The notes: generated from the sequence alone by a model not told the origin. 64,000 nucleotides of DNA from Fen-1298 sp963833465 (GCA_963833465.1 CAWHXW010000004.1:1178001-1242000), one strand, 5' to 3'. Positions 1 to 8,461 are shown, counted from the first letter of the stretch. Translations and numbers: made by a program.

Positions 1-2
1 TG

Positions 3-1172
3 CGCACAACTTCAATTCCAATAGTCCGTCACGAATTGCGAACCGGAAAAGAACGTGGAGGTATTCACGTCCGCAAATCTCCATTTGATAGAAACAGCAC
101 GGATATCATTTTCTTTGACGCACAAGGCAAAGACTTGCCGTCGAGCAAAACAAAATCTATAGAACGCCTTTTTTTCGGGGAAGACTTCAGCCGTGCACAC
201 TATAACCAAGTCGGCTCTATCTCGTTCCCTGAACGCTCAACAGAAAGTTACATCCAACGTTTTTTAGAAACAATCGACACGCATGCAATTCGTTCTTCAA
301 AACTTAAAATGGTAATAGACTACTCCAATGGAATCGCTTCGACAATCTTCCCGAACATTCTTGGCAATTTAGATGTGCAGGTCGTATCCCTAAATGCATA
401 TTTAGACAGCAGAAAAAATACACGAACGAAAGAGGAATTTGATGTATCAATTCAGCAGCTTGCATACGTGGTAACATCATTAAAATATGATATTGGTTGT
501 ATGTTAGATGCAGGCGCTGAAAAAATATTTATTATTGATGAACATGGGTTGATCATTGATAATGATCGTTTGCTGACACTAATTTTGAAATTTGTTGCTC
601 TTGCCGATAAAAGCGTATCTAAATTTGCTGTACCGATTTCTGCAAGCGGCGAAATTGATATTATAGCATCAGAATTTAATTTACAGGTTATTAAAACCCG
701 GGATAGTCACCTCGCATTAATGGACGCCGCAACCGATAAACAAACAAAGTTTGTAGGAGGCACAAAAGGCGGATTTATTTTCAACGATTTTCTATTTGCC
801 TCCGATGCAATGTACTCAATCACAAAACTGCTTGAATGCATCGCAAGGGTAAAGAAGAGAGTAGGCGAACTCGACAATGAAACACCGCGATTACAATTCG
901 TAAAAAAGAATATTTCATGTCCTTGGCATATAAAAGGTCGAATTATGCGAAAATTGACCGAGGAATCAGAAGGAATTCCACGAGACTTGATTGAAGGAAT
1001 AAAACTGTATCCTGCAAAAATTGGGAGACATTCATCCATACTTTTAAGCCCTGATCGTGGACGGCCCGTATTCCACATCAATGCAGAATCTGATGATATA
1101 GCTATAGCACAGCGGCTTGCTGACGAATATGAATTAAAAATAAAAAAATGGATTGATGGCGAAGAGCAATAG
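3..1172 (+). CDS. Mannose-1-phosphate guanylyltransferase/phosphomannomutase-type protein, C-terminal part (5' end outside window)
   Basis: The frame is open to the left edge, so this is a 3' fragment; the TTG at 36 is not the start. The visible ~390 residues resemble the phosphohexomutase-like C-terminal half of long bifunctional sugar-nucleotide enzymes (nucleotidyltransferase, hexapeptide repeats, then mutase domain). The stretch GGIHVRKSPFD sits where true phosphomannomutases have the GGI-x-TASHNP phosphoserine loop, so the serine loop is altered, as is usual in this fused subfamily. The glycine-rich GGTKGGFIF and the final sugar-phosphate loop region are present. In this family the protein makes GDP-mannose or a related sugar nucleotide for surface polysaccharide. 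Inference: the missing upstream part holds the nucleotidyltransferase domain. The assignment as an isolated mutase cannot be excluded from this fragment. Confidence 0.75.
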   Translation, partial: RTTSIPIVRHELRTGKERGGIHVRKSPFDRNSTDIIFFDAQGKDLPSSKTKSIERLFFGEDFSRAHYNQVGSISFPERSTESYIQRFLETIDTHAIRSSKLKMVIDYSNGIASTIFPNILGNLDVQVVSLNAYLDSRKNTRTKEEFDVSIQQLAYVVTSLKYDIGCMLDAGAEKIFIIDEHGLIIDNDRLLTLILKFVALADKSVSKFAVPISASGEIDIIASEFNLQVIKTRDSHLALMDAATDKQTKFVGGTKGGFIFNDFLFASDAMYSITKLLECIARVKKRVGELDNETPRLQFVKKNISCPWHIKGRIMRKLTEESEGIPRDLIEGIKLYPAKIGRHSSILLSPDRGRPVFHINAESDDIAIAQRLADEYELKIKKWIDGEEQ

Positions 1173-1282
1173 GAATTTTAAATTCATTTGTATTTTGAAA
1201 GAAATTCTGCAATCTTAAATAAAAGCCGCAAGTAAGCGAATTAAGATGCTTTCTAAGCGGATTAACAAATTTGGAGATATGA

Positions 1283-1753
1283 ATGAAAATTACTGATATT
1301 TTAAATGAATCGGTTGTGCGAACCAATTTAACAGGGGCAACAAAGGAAGAAGTGATTAACACGATGATCGAACTTGCCAGCACTCAAAAGCAAGTTGTTG
1401 ATAAGGAACGCATGCGTACGGCAATCCTTGAACGGGAAAAAATTATGTCTACCGGTGTCGGTTCTGGGTTTGCAATTCCACATGGAAAAACAGATGCAGT
1501 AAATGACATTGTTGCAGCATTTGCGGTTACTGCACAGCCCATCGACTATCAATCACTTGATGATCAACCGGTGCGCTTAATATTTCTTCTTGTAGGACGT
1601 GACAATATGGTTGGTCCCCACATCAAGCTTCTGAGCCGCATTTCGCGTCTTATGAATAAAGAAGACTTCCGAAAACGTCTTCTTGAAGCAAAAACATCAA
1701 AAGATATTCTTGAAATTTTTCGCCAGGAAGAAGCAACTATTTCAGAAGGATAG
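1283..1753 (+). CDS. PTS sugar transporter subunit IIA (EIIA fructose/nitrogen type)
   Basis: A 156-residue EIIA domain of the fructose/mannitol/PtsN class. The phospho-accepting histidine is His67 in GFAIPHGKTD and the second conserved histidine is His113 in GPHIKLLSRISRLM. No IIB, IIC or transmembrane part is attached, so it is a free-standing cytoplasmic protein. Such single-domain forms usually act as regulators (PtsN-like) that take phosphate from HPr rather than as transport components; that role is inferred. The start ATG at 1283 follows a GGAG at about 1272-1275. It lies 110 bp after the sugar-nucleotide gene and 79 bp before hisS, on the same strand, so co-transcription is possible but not shown. 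Confidence 0.9.
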   Translation: MKITDILNESVVRTNLTGATKEEVINTMIELASTQKQVVDKERMRTAILEREKIMSTGVGSGFAIPHGKTDAVNDIVAAFAVTAQPIDYQSLDDQPVRLIFLLVGRDNMVGPHIKLLSRISRLMNKEDFRKRLLEAKTSKDILEIFRQEEATISEG

Positions 1754-1832
1754 TCCTATCAATAAAAGTTCCACTCTTTATACCGATATTCTGTTAGTCA
1801 ACTTATGATGATATAGCGAGAAGAACTGTATC

Positions 1833-3080
1833 ATGAAATTCCGTATTATAAAAGGCACTAAAGATATTTTACCGGATGAAACTGCCGGATGGCAATATGT
1901 GGAATCTGTTATCCGCCGCGTAATGCAAAATTTTAATTATCAGGAAATTCGCACGCCTGCTTTCGAACAAACGGGACTTTTTGCTCGCAGCATCGGTGAA
2001 CTGACGGATATTGTCAGCAAAGAAATGTACACTTTTCTTGATAGAAGCGAGGAAAGCATTACGCTCCGTCCGGAAGGGACGGCTGCTACGCTTCGAGCTT
2101 ACATACAAAATAATCTTGGAGAGCAATCGCCGCTCATAAAATTGTATTACATTGGACCAATGTTTCGGCAGGAACGTCCGCAAGCAGGACGATTGCGGCA
2201 ATTTCACCAATTTGGCGCTGAAGCACTTGGTGCATCATCACCGCAGCTTGATGTCGAGATGATGGCACTGCCGCTTGAAATCTACAAACAACTCGGTGTC
2301 GATCACTTTGCATTGAAGATTAATTCAGTCGGATGTGAAAAGTGCCGGCCGGTTTATAAACAACTTTTACTAACGGAATTACGAAAAATATTTGCCGGAC
2401 TCTCTAACGATAGTCAGTTACGCGTGGGACAAAATCCACTTCGCGTGCTCGATTCCAAAGACGAGAAAGATCGGGAATTGACTGCCGGTATGCCGCTGAT
2501 GAACGAACACCTTTGCGAGGAATGTGCTGTACATTTTGCATCAGTCCGCTCGCTTCTCGATGCTCTTAATATTCCTTATGAAATTGATGGCCGACTCGTT
2601 CGTGGATTGGATTATTATACGAAAACAGCTTTTGAAATCACAAGTACTGCACTTGGTTCGCAGGATGCACTTGCAGGCGGCGGCAGATATGATTTGCTTG
2701 TCGAAGAACTTGGCGGAAAAAAAACACCAGGTGTTGGGTTCGCCGCCGGTATCGAACGACTTTTGATTGTGCTTAATAAACTTAACAAAAATAAAATCGT
2801 TTCATCTGCTCCGGTTATTTATTTTATTGGATTGGATGAAACAGCGCGCATATGGGCGTTTTTGAAAACAAGTGAATTGCGGCGGCAAGGCGTCTGCGCA
2901 GAAGTTGATTATCTTGATAGAAGCGTAAAATCGCAAATGAGAGAAGCGAACCGTCTACATGCAAAATATGTTATAGTAATTGGAGAACAAGAGCTAAAAA
3001 CAAAAAAAGCCAAATTAAAAAATATGGCAACAGGCAAAGAGACAGCTGTCTCACTTGAAAAGATTGAGATTCCTTCTTGA
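1833..3080 (+). CDS. hisS: Histidyl-tRNA synthetase
   Basis: A 415-residue class II aminoacyl-tRNA synthetase that charges tRNA-His in the cytoplasm. Visible signatures are the N-terminal GTKDILPDE, LRPEGTAATLRAY (about 78-90), motif 2 FRQERPQAGRLRQFHQFGAE (111-130), the histidine-specific RGLDYYT (about 257) and motif 3 GVGFAAGIERL (about 300). The C-terminal ~90 residues form the anticodon-binding domain (VCAEVDYLDRS, LHAKYVIVIGEQE). The length is typical for bacterial HisRS. The stop codon lies directly against the start region of the following small gene, suggesting translational coupling. Confidence 0.98.
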   Translation: MKFRIIKGTKDILPDETAGWQYVESVIRRVMQNFNYQEIRTPAFEQTGLFARSIGELTDIVSKEMYTFLDRSEESITLRPEGTAATLRAYIQNNLGEQSPLIKLYYIGPMFRQERPQAGRLRQFHQFGAEALGASSPQLDVEMMALPLEIYKQLGVDHFALKINSVGCEKCRPVYKQLLLTELRKIFAGLSNDSQLRVGQNPLRVLDSKDEKDRELTAGMPLMNEHLCEECAVHFASVRSLLDALNIPYEIDGRLVRGLDYYTKTAFEITSTALGSQDALAGGGRYDLLVEELGGKKTPGVGFAAGIERLLIVLNKLNKNKIVSSAPVIYFIGLDETARIWAFLKTSELRRQGVCAEVDYLDRSVKSQMREANRLHAKYVIVIGEQELKTKKAKLKNMATGKETAVSLEKIEIPS

Positions 3081-3082
3081 AT

Positions 3083-3484
3083 ATGACAGTAAATAGAAAA
3101 CGCGATCCGGATTACACACTTAATATTTTTCACCATTACGACGAGAAAAAAAAGCGAAATGTTACAGTATTTCTGGTTCAGACAACAAAAATTTTCACCA
3201 GTTTCCGATACGAAATTCTATTAGAAGATAAACTTGTCGATAATAAAATCAATCTGCGGATCATTGGACTGCACGTACCTGAACTGTTAATGCCGCAAAC
3301 CGGACCTGCTGAAGGACGACGTGATTATATAAATCTTGAAGGCGTATACAAATTAACGGTGGCTAAACAGGACAAGGCGGAAAATGAATTCTTGGTACAA
3401 ATTTCTCCGGCCAAAATCGACATTTTAAAAAAACCAAAAACACAATTTATTTTTATATCTAATGATCCAGTAAGTTTTTTATAA
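3083..3484 (+). CDS. Conserved-looking hypothetical protein, about 133 aa
   Basis: Not recognised. The protein is soluble, basic and beta-rich by eye, with no signal peptide or membrane segment. It begins MTVNRKRDPDYTLNIF and has a central LRIIGLHVPELLMP segment and a C-terminal FIFISNDPV. The frame can also be opened at a TTG at 3077 that overlaps the hisS stop; the ATG at 3083 is preferred here because it is the standard codon. Position tight behind hisS and before lgt suggests it belongs to the same transcript. After it come about 100 bp of very AT-rich sequence before lgt. The function is unknown. Confidence 0.7.
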   Translation: MTVNRKRDPDYTLNIFHHYDEKKKRNVTVFLVQTTKIFTSFRYEILLEDKLVDNKINLRIIGLHVPELLMPQTGPAEGRRDYINLEGVYKLTVAKQDKAENEFLVQISPAKIDILKKPKTQFIFISNDPVSFL

Positions 3485-3585
3485 TTTAGTTTTTAATATT
3501 AAATTTTGGATGCTTGATCTTTAAATTTTGATTTTGAATATTTTTAATTAATATATTTAATATTTCACTTTTAACTTGAACAATT

Positions 3586-4413
3586 ATGTGCCCACGACTT
3601 TTCCAAATTGGACCATTTACCATATATGGCTATGGATTAATGCTTGCCATTGGTTTCATTGCAGGCAGTTATCTGCTCGTTGCTGAATTCAAGCGCCGCA
3701 AATTGGATCCCAACATTGCAAATAATATAACACTTTTGGCACTTGTTGCCGGAGTTGTCGGCTCCAAGATTCTCTATTTGATCGAGAATTTATCTTCTTT
3801 TGTCATTGATCCTATCGGAATGGCATTCAATCCCGGTGGATTGACTTTCTATGGCGGATTTTTAGTCGCCGCATTTTCAATTTATATATATGGAAAGAAA
3901 AAAGGAATTTCATTTTTCACTATTGGCGATGCTATTGCTCCCGGCTTAATACTCGGTTATGGAATAGCACGTCTTGGCTGCCACCTTTCTGGAGATGGCG
4001 ATTATGGTTTTCCAACAACTCTTCCATGGGGAACAGATTACTCTAAAGGAACTTATCCGCCGTCGGTTGCATTCAAAGATTTTCCGGAAATCACTAGCCG
4101 ATTTCCCGGAGGCATCGTTCCAAATAATATTCCGTGCCATCCGACTCCTGTCTATGAACTTATTATATGCGCGCTGATATTTTGGTTTCTTTGGAGCATT
4201 CGAAAAAAAATGACACCTGCCGGAAAGCTTTTTTCGGTTTACTTAATTTCAGCTGGTGTGGAACGATTTGCAATTGAATTTCTCAGACCAAATCCAAGAT
4301 TTGCTTTTGGCTTGAGCGAAGCACAGTTTATTGCTTTAGGTTTAATTGCAATTGGATCATTCGGCTGGTGGAAGTTCACGGTGTCTTCACGAGTACCGAA
4401 TAAAAAGGCATGA
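3586..4413 (+). CDS. lgt: Prolipoprotein diacylglyceryl transferase
   Basis: A 275-residue polytopic inner-membrane enzyme that transfers diacylglycerol from phosphatidylglycerol to the lipobox cysteine of prolipoproteins. It has the Lgt layout: several hydrophobic helices, a GGLTFYGG loop (84-91), the RLGCHLSGDGDYG signature (129-141), HPTPVYE, and RFAIEFLRPNPRF with the conserved arginines near the C-terminus. It is odd in that the position of the E. coli catalytic-loop histidine (GGLSFHGG) is a tyrosine here, and the usual GRxGNFxNxE stretch reads RLGCHLSGDGDYG, placing a histidine elsewhere. I believe such variants occur in other phyla. Its stop overlaps the rlmB start by four bases (ATGA), so the two are co-translated. 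Confidence 0.93.
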   Translation: MCPRLFQIGPFTIYGYGLMLAIGFIAGSYLLVAEFKRRKLDPNIANNITLLALVAGVVGSKILYLIENLSSFVIDPIGMAFNPGGLTFYGGFLVAAFSIYIYGKKKGISFFTIGDAIAPGLILGYGIARLGCHLSGDGDYGFPTTLPWGTDYSKGTYPPSVAFKDFPEITSRFPGGIVPNNIPCHPTPVYELIICALIFWFLWSIRKKMTPAGKLFSVYLISAGVERFAIEFLRPNPRFAFGLSEAQFIALGLIAIGSFGWWKFTVSSRVPNKKA

Positions 4414-5171
4414 CGAACAATATCATCGTTGGCAGACAACCAGTACTCGAAGCTCTCAAATCGCGCCAACCTATCGAACGAATACTAATTTTACATGGCG
4501 CAGTGGGAGGTCCTATCGAGCAAGCAAAACAGCTTGCAAGGAAACTTGCCATTCCTGTAACCAAAACAGATAAAGAACATTTTGCTGAATTAGCCGGCGA
4601 CACATTGACTCAAGGTATTATCGCAATAATTGATTCTTACCATTATGCAGAAATCGAGGAAATTCTTGCAATCGCTTTACAAAAAAACGAACCGCCGTTT
4701 ATTCTCATTCTCGATGAAATAGAAGATCCCCATAATCTTGGTGCACTCATACGTTCTGCTGAATGTGCAGGTATTCATGGCATCATCATTCCGCTTCACA
4801 ACGCTGCATCTATCAATTCTACTGTAGCAAAAACATCAGCGGGTGCGACAGCACATCTTCCAATAGCCCGAGTTACTAATATTGCCCAAACAATAGATGA
4901 ACTGAAAAAATCCGGCGTATGGATTGTCGGTGCTGAAATGGAAAGTGATAAACTTTACTACGAACATGATTATCGCGGTTCACTCGCTATAGTTATAGGA
5001 AACGAGGGAAAAGGTATTCGAAGATTAGTCAAAGAGAAATGCGACTTTCTAGTCAAGATTCCTATGCACGGGAAGATTGAATCTTTAAATGCATCCGTTG
5101 CAGGAGCGCTTGTGATGTTTGAAGCAGTAAAAAGCAGAATACAGAAGCCCAATATAAAAAATAGTAAATAG
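4410..5171 (+). CDS. rlmB: 23S rRNA (guanosine-2'-O-)-methyltransferase, TrmH/SpoU family
   Basis: A 253-residue SPOUT methyltransferase. An N-terminal substrate-binding domain starts NNIIVGRQPVLEAL, typical of RlmB. The trefoil-knot catalytic domain shows motif 1 DEIEDPHNLGALIRSAE (about 101-117), motif 2 IGNEGKGIR (about 196) and motif 3 IPMHGKIESLNASVAGAL (about 217-235). Family members methylate the ribose of G2251 in the peptidyl-transferase P-loop of 23S rRNA using S-adenosylmethionine. The start ATG overlaps the lgt stop. A related tRNA or rRNA target cannot be excluded from sequence alone, but the N-terminal domain favours RlmB. Confidence 0.92.
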   Translation: MTNNIIVGRQPVLEALKSRQPIERILILHGAVGGPIEQAKQLARKLAIPVTKTDKEHFAELAGDTLTQGIIAIIDSYHYAEIEEILAIALQKNEPPFILILDEIEDPHNLGALIRSAECAGIHGIIIPLHNAASINSTVAKTSAGATAHLPIARVTNIAQTIDELKKSGVWIVGAEMESDKLYYEHDYRGSLAIVIGNEGKGIRRLVKEKCDFLVKIPMHGKIESLNASVAGALVMFEAVKSRIQKPNIKNSK

Positions 5172-5279
5172 AAAAGATTATATTGCATATTTTTCGCATA
5201 AATGCGGATGGTAAATATATAGACCATTATCTATAAATTCTAACAAATCGATCTGAATTTTTATTGAAATAAAAGGATC

Positions 5280-5308
5280 TTGATTAGACATAAAAATGGT
5301 TGTATATT
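5280..5308 (+). promoter_or_regulatory. Probable sigma-70 type promoter of the initiator tRNA gene
   Basis: TTGATT at 5280-5285 and TATATT at 5303-5308 are separated by 17 bp, and the tRNA begins 15 bp after the -10 box. Spacing and position fit a promoter of the tRNA gene. No experimental support is available. Confidence 0.55.
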
Positions 5309-5322
5309 AAATAGTAGAAGAT

Positions 5323-5395
<73 letters not shown>

Positions 5396-5410
5396 CACTC
5401 ACTAAAGGAT

Positions 5411-5450
5411 AATCCTCATTGATGAAAATCAGTGGGGATTTTCTATTTTG
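5411..5450 (+). terminator. Rho-independent terminator after tRNA-fMet
   Basis: Arms 5411-5423 and 5428-5440 form a 13-bp stem (two G-U pairs) closed by a GAAA tetraloop and followed by TTCTATTTTG. It lies 15 bp after the tRNA and isolates it from the cassette array. Confidence 0.8.
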
Positions 5451-5504
5451 AGGCGTAACTTTAATAAAATGATTTGCCTTCCAGGTCTTATAACAAATAA
5501 TTTA

Positions 5505-5533
5505 ATTCGGTCAGCTTGAGCCGCAGGTTAGGG
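5505..5533 (-). repeat. attC half-site (leftmost, truncated)
   Basis: The sequence CGGTCAGCTTGAGCCGCAGG followed by TTAGGG matches the right-hand L/R boxes of the full attC sites downstream. The matching left half is missing; only a poor R-like TTATAAC at 5488-5494 is present. It marks the distal, decayed end of the array. Confidence 0.7.
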
Positions 5534-5544
5534 CGCTGGCATTA

Positions 5545-5573
5545 TTGACTTTATGCCAGATATGACATATATT
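5545..5573 (+). promoter_or_regulatory. Probable promoter of the HigBA cassette
   Basis: TTGACT at 5545-5550 and TATATT at 5568-5573 are 17 bp apart, close to the sigma-70 consensus. The predicted start of transcription, about 5580, is nearly at the ATG (5582), so the mRNA may be leaderless; no Shine-Dalgarno sequence is visible before this gene. A cassette-borne promoter is expected for a toxin-antitoxin pair lying opposite to the array's reading direction. Short TATG/CATA symmetry around 5561-5569 could be an autoregulatory operator. Confidence 0.6.
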
Positions 5574-5581
5574 GTATTTGT

Positions 5582-5920
5582 ATGAATTCTGACGATAAAC
5601 CACTTGTCTGGTTACACGGTGAAGTAAAAACTCCACCGTTTTCAAAGAACGCCCGTCTCGAAGCTGGTTTCTTATTAAGACGGTTGCAATCGGGGGAAAA
5701 AGTAAGTCTCCCATTTTCAAGGCCGATGCCGACAATTGGAGCAAGATGTCATGAACTCCGAATTAATGATGAAAATAAAATATGGCGCATCATTTATCGG
5801 ATTGATTCCGATGCTATAATCATTTTAGAAATATTTGAAAAGAAAACGCAACAAACAACAAAACAAATAATAGATACTTGCAAGCGCCACTTGCGCTTGT
5901 ACGATGAACTACAAGGATAA
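5582..5920 (+). CDS. higB: HigB/RelE-type toxin (phage Gp49-like family)
   Basis: A 112-residue protein of the Gp49-like/HigB family (RelE fold). Conserved features are KPLVWLHGEVKTPPFS at the N-terminus, LLRRLQSGEKVSLPFSRPMP in the middle, the signature ARCHELRI, WRIIYRID, and the C-terminal IFEKKTQQT. Family members are ribosome-dependent or free mRNA interferases neutralised by a cognate HTH antitoxin. The toxin gene precedes the antitoxin gene by 5 bp, the usual order for higBA. It lies in the leftmost integron cassette but on the strand opposite to the other cassette genes. Toxin-antitoxin pairs are frequent in sedentary cassette arrays, where they are thought to stabilise the array. Confidence 0.93.
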   Translation: MNSDDKPLVWLHGEVKTPPFSKNARLEAGFLLRRLQSGEKVSLPFSRPMPTIGARCHELRINDENKIWRIIYRIDSDAIIILEIFEKKTQQTTKQIIDTCKRHLRLYDELQG

Positions 5921-5925
5921 CAATA

Positions 5926-6237
5926 ATGGATAAAGCAAAACGTAAACATCTTGAATCTGCCGGATGGAAGATTGGTACTGTAAAAGATTTTTTAGAACTT
6001 TCATCCGAAGAATCGGCATATATCGAACTCAAGCTTCAATTGGCAAAGAACTTACAAAAACGTCGGATTGATAAAAAACTCACGCAAACAGAAGTAGCAC
6101 GCATGCTTAAATCAAGCCAGTCTCGTGTGGCAAAAATGGAAGCTGGAGATCCGACTGTCTCTGTTGATTTACTTATACGTTCTCTTTTGACTCTCGGTGC
6201 AAGACCAAAAGTTTTATTGCGATCAATCGCTCAATAA
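5926..6237 (+). CDS. higA: HigA-type antitoxin, XRE-family helix-turn-helix
   Basis: A 103-residue protein with a C-terminal XRE/Cro helix-turn-helix (about residues 38-92: LAKNLQKRRIDKKLTQTEVA, then LKSSQSRVAKMEAGDPTVS) and an N-terminal segment that probably contacts the toxin. A GGATAA stretch sits 8-13 bases before the ATG. It begins 5 bp after the toxin stop, so the two are co-translated. By family analogy it binds and blocks HigB and represses the shared promoter. Its stop is 19 bp before attC1 at 6257. Confidence 0.93.
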   Translation: MDKAKRKHLESAGWKIGTVKDFLELSSEESAYIELKLQLAKNLQKRRIDKKLTQTEVARMLKSSQSRVAKMEAGDPTVSVDLLIRSLLTLGARPKVLLRSIAQ

Positions 6238-6256
6238 ATTTCTTTTTACGCCAGCG

Positions 6257-6414
6257 CCCTAACAAATTGCGGCTAAGCTGCCGCGTGACCAACTTTAACA
6301 AACCACAAAACGAAACAGGTTCTCGCAACCAATCGAATTATTAAACACAAAACCTCTATTAGCCATGTTGATTGCTCCCACGCTCATCCGGTCAGCTTGA
6401 GCGCCTGGTTATAC
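6257..6414 (-). repeat. attC site 1 (158 bp)
   Basis: Outer boxes are CCCTAAC (6257-6263) and GTTATAC (6408-6414). The inner inverted boxes contain GGCTAAGCTGCC (6271-6282) and GGTCAGCTTGAG (6390-6401). The long interior is shared with attC2 and attC3, for example GAATTATTAAACACAAAACC and GCTCCCACGCT. On the minus strand it closes the aspartyl-protease cassette. Confidence 0.85.
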
Positions 6415-6480
6415 CGCTTGCGCAAGTTTTTAAAATGCCGAAAACCGCATGGCGTATGAGCCATCGTTGGCAGCAATGCT

Positions 6481-7776
6481 TTAATTCTTTTTCTTCTCCA
6501 AGAATTCAATATTCATTGAAGTAAAGTTAATTCTCATCTCAGAGAATTTAGAAACATAATTTTGGCCAAAATTTCCATAAACATATTTCATATCATAACC
6601 CGATAAATCTTGAGAATAAATTCTTAAGGAATCCAATGTATATCGGGAATTTCCAGCAGAAATAGTCAAGGAGTCAAGAATATATGCCTCAGTTGTATCC
6701 ACTCCACCTGCGCCTCCTGTTTCAACTTTCCCTTTTTTGCATTTTCCTATAATTTCGTCCTTATATTTATTGAAATATGCTGAACTTAAAATTGTATTTT
6801 GATTTCCCGAATCGAATATAAATGGTAGAGTATCATTGCGAGTTATTACTCTGATTATTGTATACTGTCCGTCTATGGCAAAATTTTTATCATTTGTTTC
6901 CTGATGCTTCTGAGATACTGTTAAATATTTATCATCTGTAACAGTAAATTCAGTAAATGCATACATTACCGGGAAACCAATTATTCCCTTTATAACAAAA
7001 AGACCATTGGCAAAAGTCAATGATGAATCTGGCAGTACGAGAAAAGCAACATTCTTAAGTTCTATAGTTCCCATCTTCACATTAAGCAAACCCATATGTC
7101 CTTCAACTTTTTTACTCGTTGAAGTGCCGGTCATTACTTTACCTTCGATCATTTTAACGCCGTATTTTTTTGCGACAGATTCCATAACAACTGAAAATGC
7201 AGCCCCGGTATCAAACACAAAATCCACATTATCTTTTTGTAATGTAACGGGAACATTTTGCAAGCCTGCTATATCTCTTTTTATTGGGATCTTTGAATTT
7301 TCCGACATCTCGATTTCCATTTTGGGAATGTCCATAATACTGCGGAATATTGTAATATCATCTTTTCGTGTTTCAATTTCCGAGGAATCGCATACGTGCC
7401 TATAGCTGTTAACGATTATACTGTCGTCACAATACGCACATTTATAATCTTGTAATCTATATGCATTTGCCGACCGCATATAGTATAAATCCTTCACTAT
7501 GGTATCGTTAAAATATTTCGGATACTCTTGAAGAAGAATATTAATGAACCGATTAGATTCTTCCGGTTTGTTAAAAACATTATCAATTGTCGCACGATAT
7601 AATAATAAATCCGGGTTGCCTCTATCAAATCTTGTTTTCAACATCAGTTTATCAAGCTTGAAAAAGTTCTTTTCTTTGTAGTACGTTAATAATTGACCGC
7701 TCTGTGCTTTTGTAAGCATACTAGAACAATGAGTAAAAACTAAAATAACAATTAAATAAGCGTATAAATTCTTCAT
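6481..7776 (-). CDS. Retropepsin-like aspartyl protease domain protein, exported
   Basis: A 431-residue protein with an N-terminal hydrophobic signal segment; Cys17 lies in a poor lipobox (FTHC), so lipoprotein status is uncertain. About 150 residues of helical, TPR-like sequence follow, with a CAYC pair. Two aspartyl-protease half domains carry DTGA (189-192) and DSGN (322-325), the second position being less typical. Bacterial relatives are periplasmic or surface proteins of mostly unknown substrate. It fills cassette 6263-7850: its stop lies 67 bp from attC1 and its start 69 bp from attC2, the orthodox orientation for minus-strand reading. An AAGG stretch lies just upstream of the ATG. At almost 1.6 kb it is a large cassette. 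Confidence 0.85.
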   Translation of the reverse strand: MKNLYAYLIVILVFTHCSSMLTKAQSGQLLTYYKEKNFFKLDKLMLKTRFDRGNPDLLLYRATIDNVFNKPEESNRFINILLQEYPKYFNDTIVKDLYYMRSANAYRLQDYKCAYCDDSIIVNSYRHVCDSSEIETRKDDITIFRSIMDIPKMEIEMSENSKIPIKRDIAGLQNVPVTLQKDNVDFVFDTGAAFSVVMESVAKKYGVKMIEGKVMTGTSTSKKVEGHMGLLNVKMGTIELKNVAFLVLPDSSLTFANGLFVIKGIIGFPVMYAFTEFTVTDDKYLTVSQKHQETNDKNFAIDGQYTIIRVITRNDTLPFIFDSGNQNTILSSAYFNKYKDEIIGKCKKGKVETGGAGGVDTTEAYILDSLTISAGNSRYTLDSLRIYSQDLSGYDMKYVYGNFGQNYVSKFSEMRINFTSMNIEFLEKKKN

Positions 7777-7844
7777 AGTACCTTCGTCATATAAATTATC
7801 AATCTATTTTAGCCCTACTGCCAATTTCTTTAAAAATGCAAGCG

Positions 7845-8002
7845 GCCTAACGGATGGCGGCTAAGCTGCCGCGTTGATGAGTTTCGTCATGCACCCAAGG
7901 AAACAAGTTCACGCGACCAACCGAATTATTAAACACAAAACCTCTACTCGCAATGTTAATTGCTCCCACGCTATAGCCGTCAGCTTGATGCGCTGGTTAG
8001 GC
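7845..8002 (-). repeat. attC site 2 (158 bp)
   Basis: Perfect outer boxes GCCTAAC (7845-7851) and GTTAGGC (7996-8002), inner boxes GGCTAAGCTGCC and CGTCAGCTTGAT. It has the same length and interior as attC1. Its R'' box (minus strand GCC TAA C) supplies the TAA stop codon of the DinB-like gene, a classical cassette arrangement. Confidence 0.9.
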
Positions 8003-8443
8003 GGCAGGTTTGATTTTCTTGATCTGTTTTAAGTGATGATTTGTATGCCAAATTAAAAATTCAACTAACTCTTTTAAAGACATTAGACCTCTTCGAGAAT
8101 GCACTGCCTTCTTAGATCCATATTGCTTCAGATGCATCGCAACTACTTCAATAATTGATTCTCTGGTAAATAGAAATACCTGTTTAGCTAACTGGATATC
8201 CTGATCCATATATTTAAGATGTTGTTGCCATAAATCTTGTTCGAAGAACCATAAAACAGGATTATTCTCCGATATCGTTCGCCTGATTCGATCATAGGAT
8301 ACAGTCTCGGCATCTTTAATATGGATTAGAACTTCTTTTCCTGTCCAGCCACCTTCGCGATATCGTCCGTAATAAATTTCGTGACTGTCAAACAAGAGAT
8401 CCAAAATATCTTTTTGTTTTTTTAATTTGGCGATATAATTCAT
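7997..8443 (-). CDS. DinB-family protein (putative metal-dependent enzyme)
   Basis: A 148-residue four-helix-bundle protein of the DinB/YfiT-like superfamily. The metal-binding histidine pattern is visible: His41 in LIHIKDAE near the end of helix 1-2, and the H-x-x-HH of WHTNHHLKQI (His133, His136, His137) in the last helix. Family members bind a divalent metal and include thiol-dependent transferases; the substrate here is unknown. It occupies cassette 7851-8467. The stop TAA is part of the attC2 R'' box and the 5' leader before the ATG is only 24 bp, both typical of integron cassettes. DinB-like proteins are common cassette cargo. Confidence 0.88.
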   Translation of the reverse strand: MNYIAKLKKQKDILDLLFDSHEIYYGRYREGGWTGKEVLIHIKDAETVSYDRIRRTISENNPVLWFFEQDLWQQHLKYMDQDIQLAKQVFLFTRESIIEVVAMHLKQYGSKKAVHSRRGLMSLKELVEFLIWHTNHHLKQIKKIKPAA

Positions 8444-8461
8444 ATAGTTTTCTTTCCTGCT

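Noticed and set aside
707..1081. 124-codon minus-strand frame inside the sugar-nucleotide gene
   Set aside because: Antisense shadow of a conserved protein-coding region.
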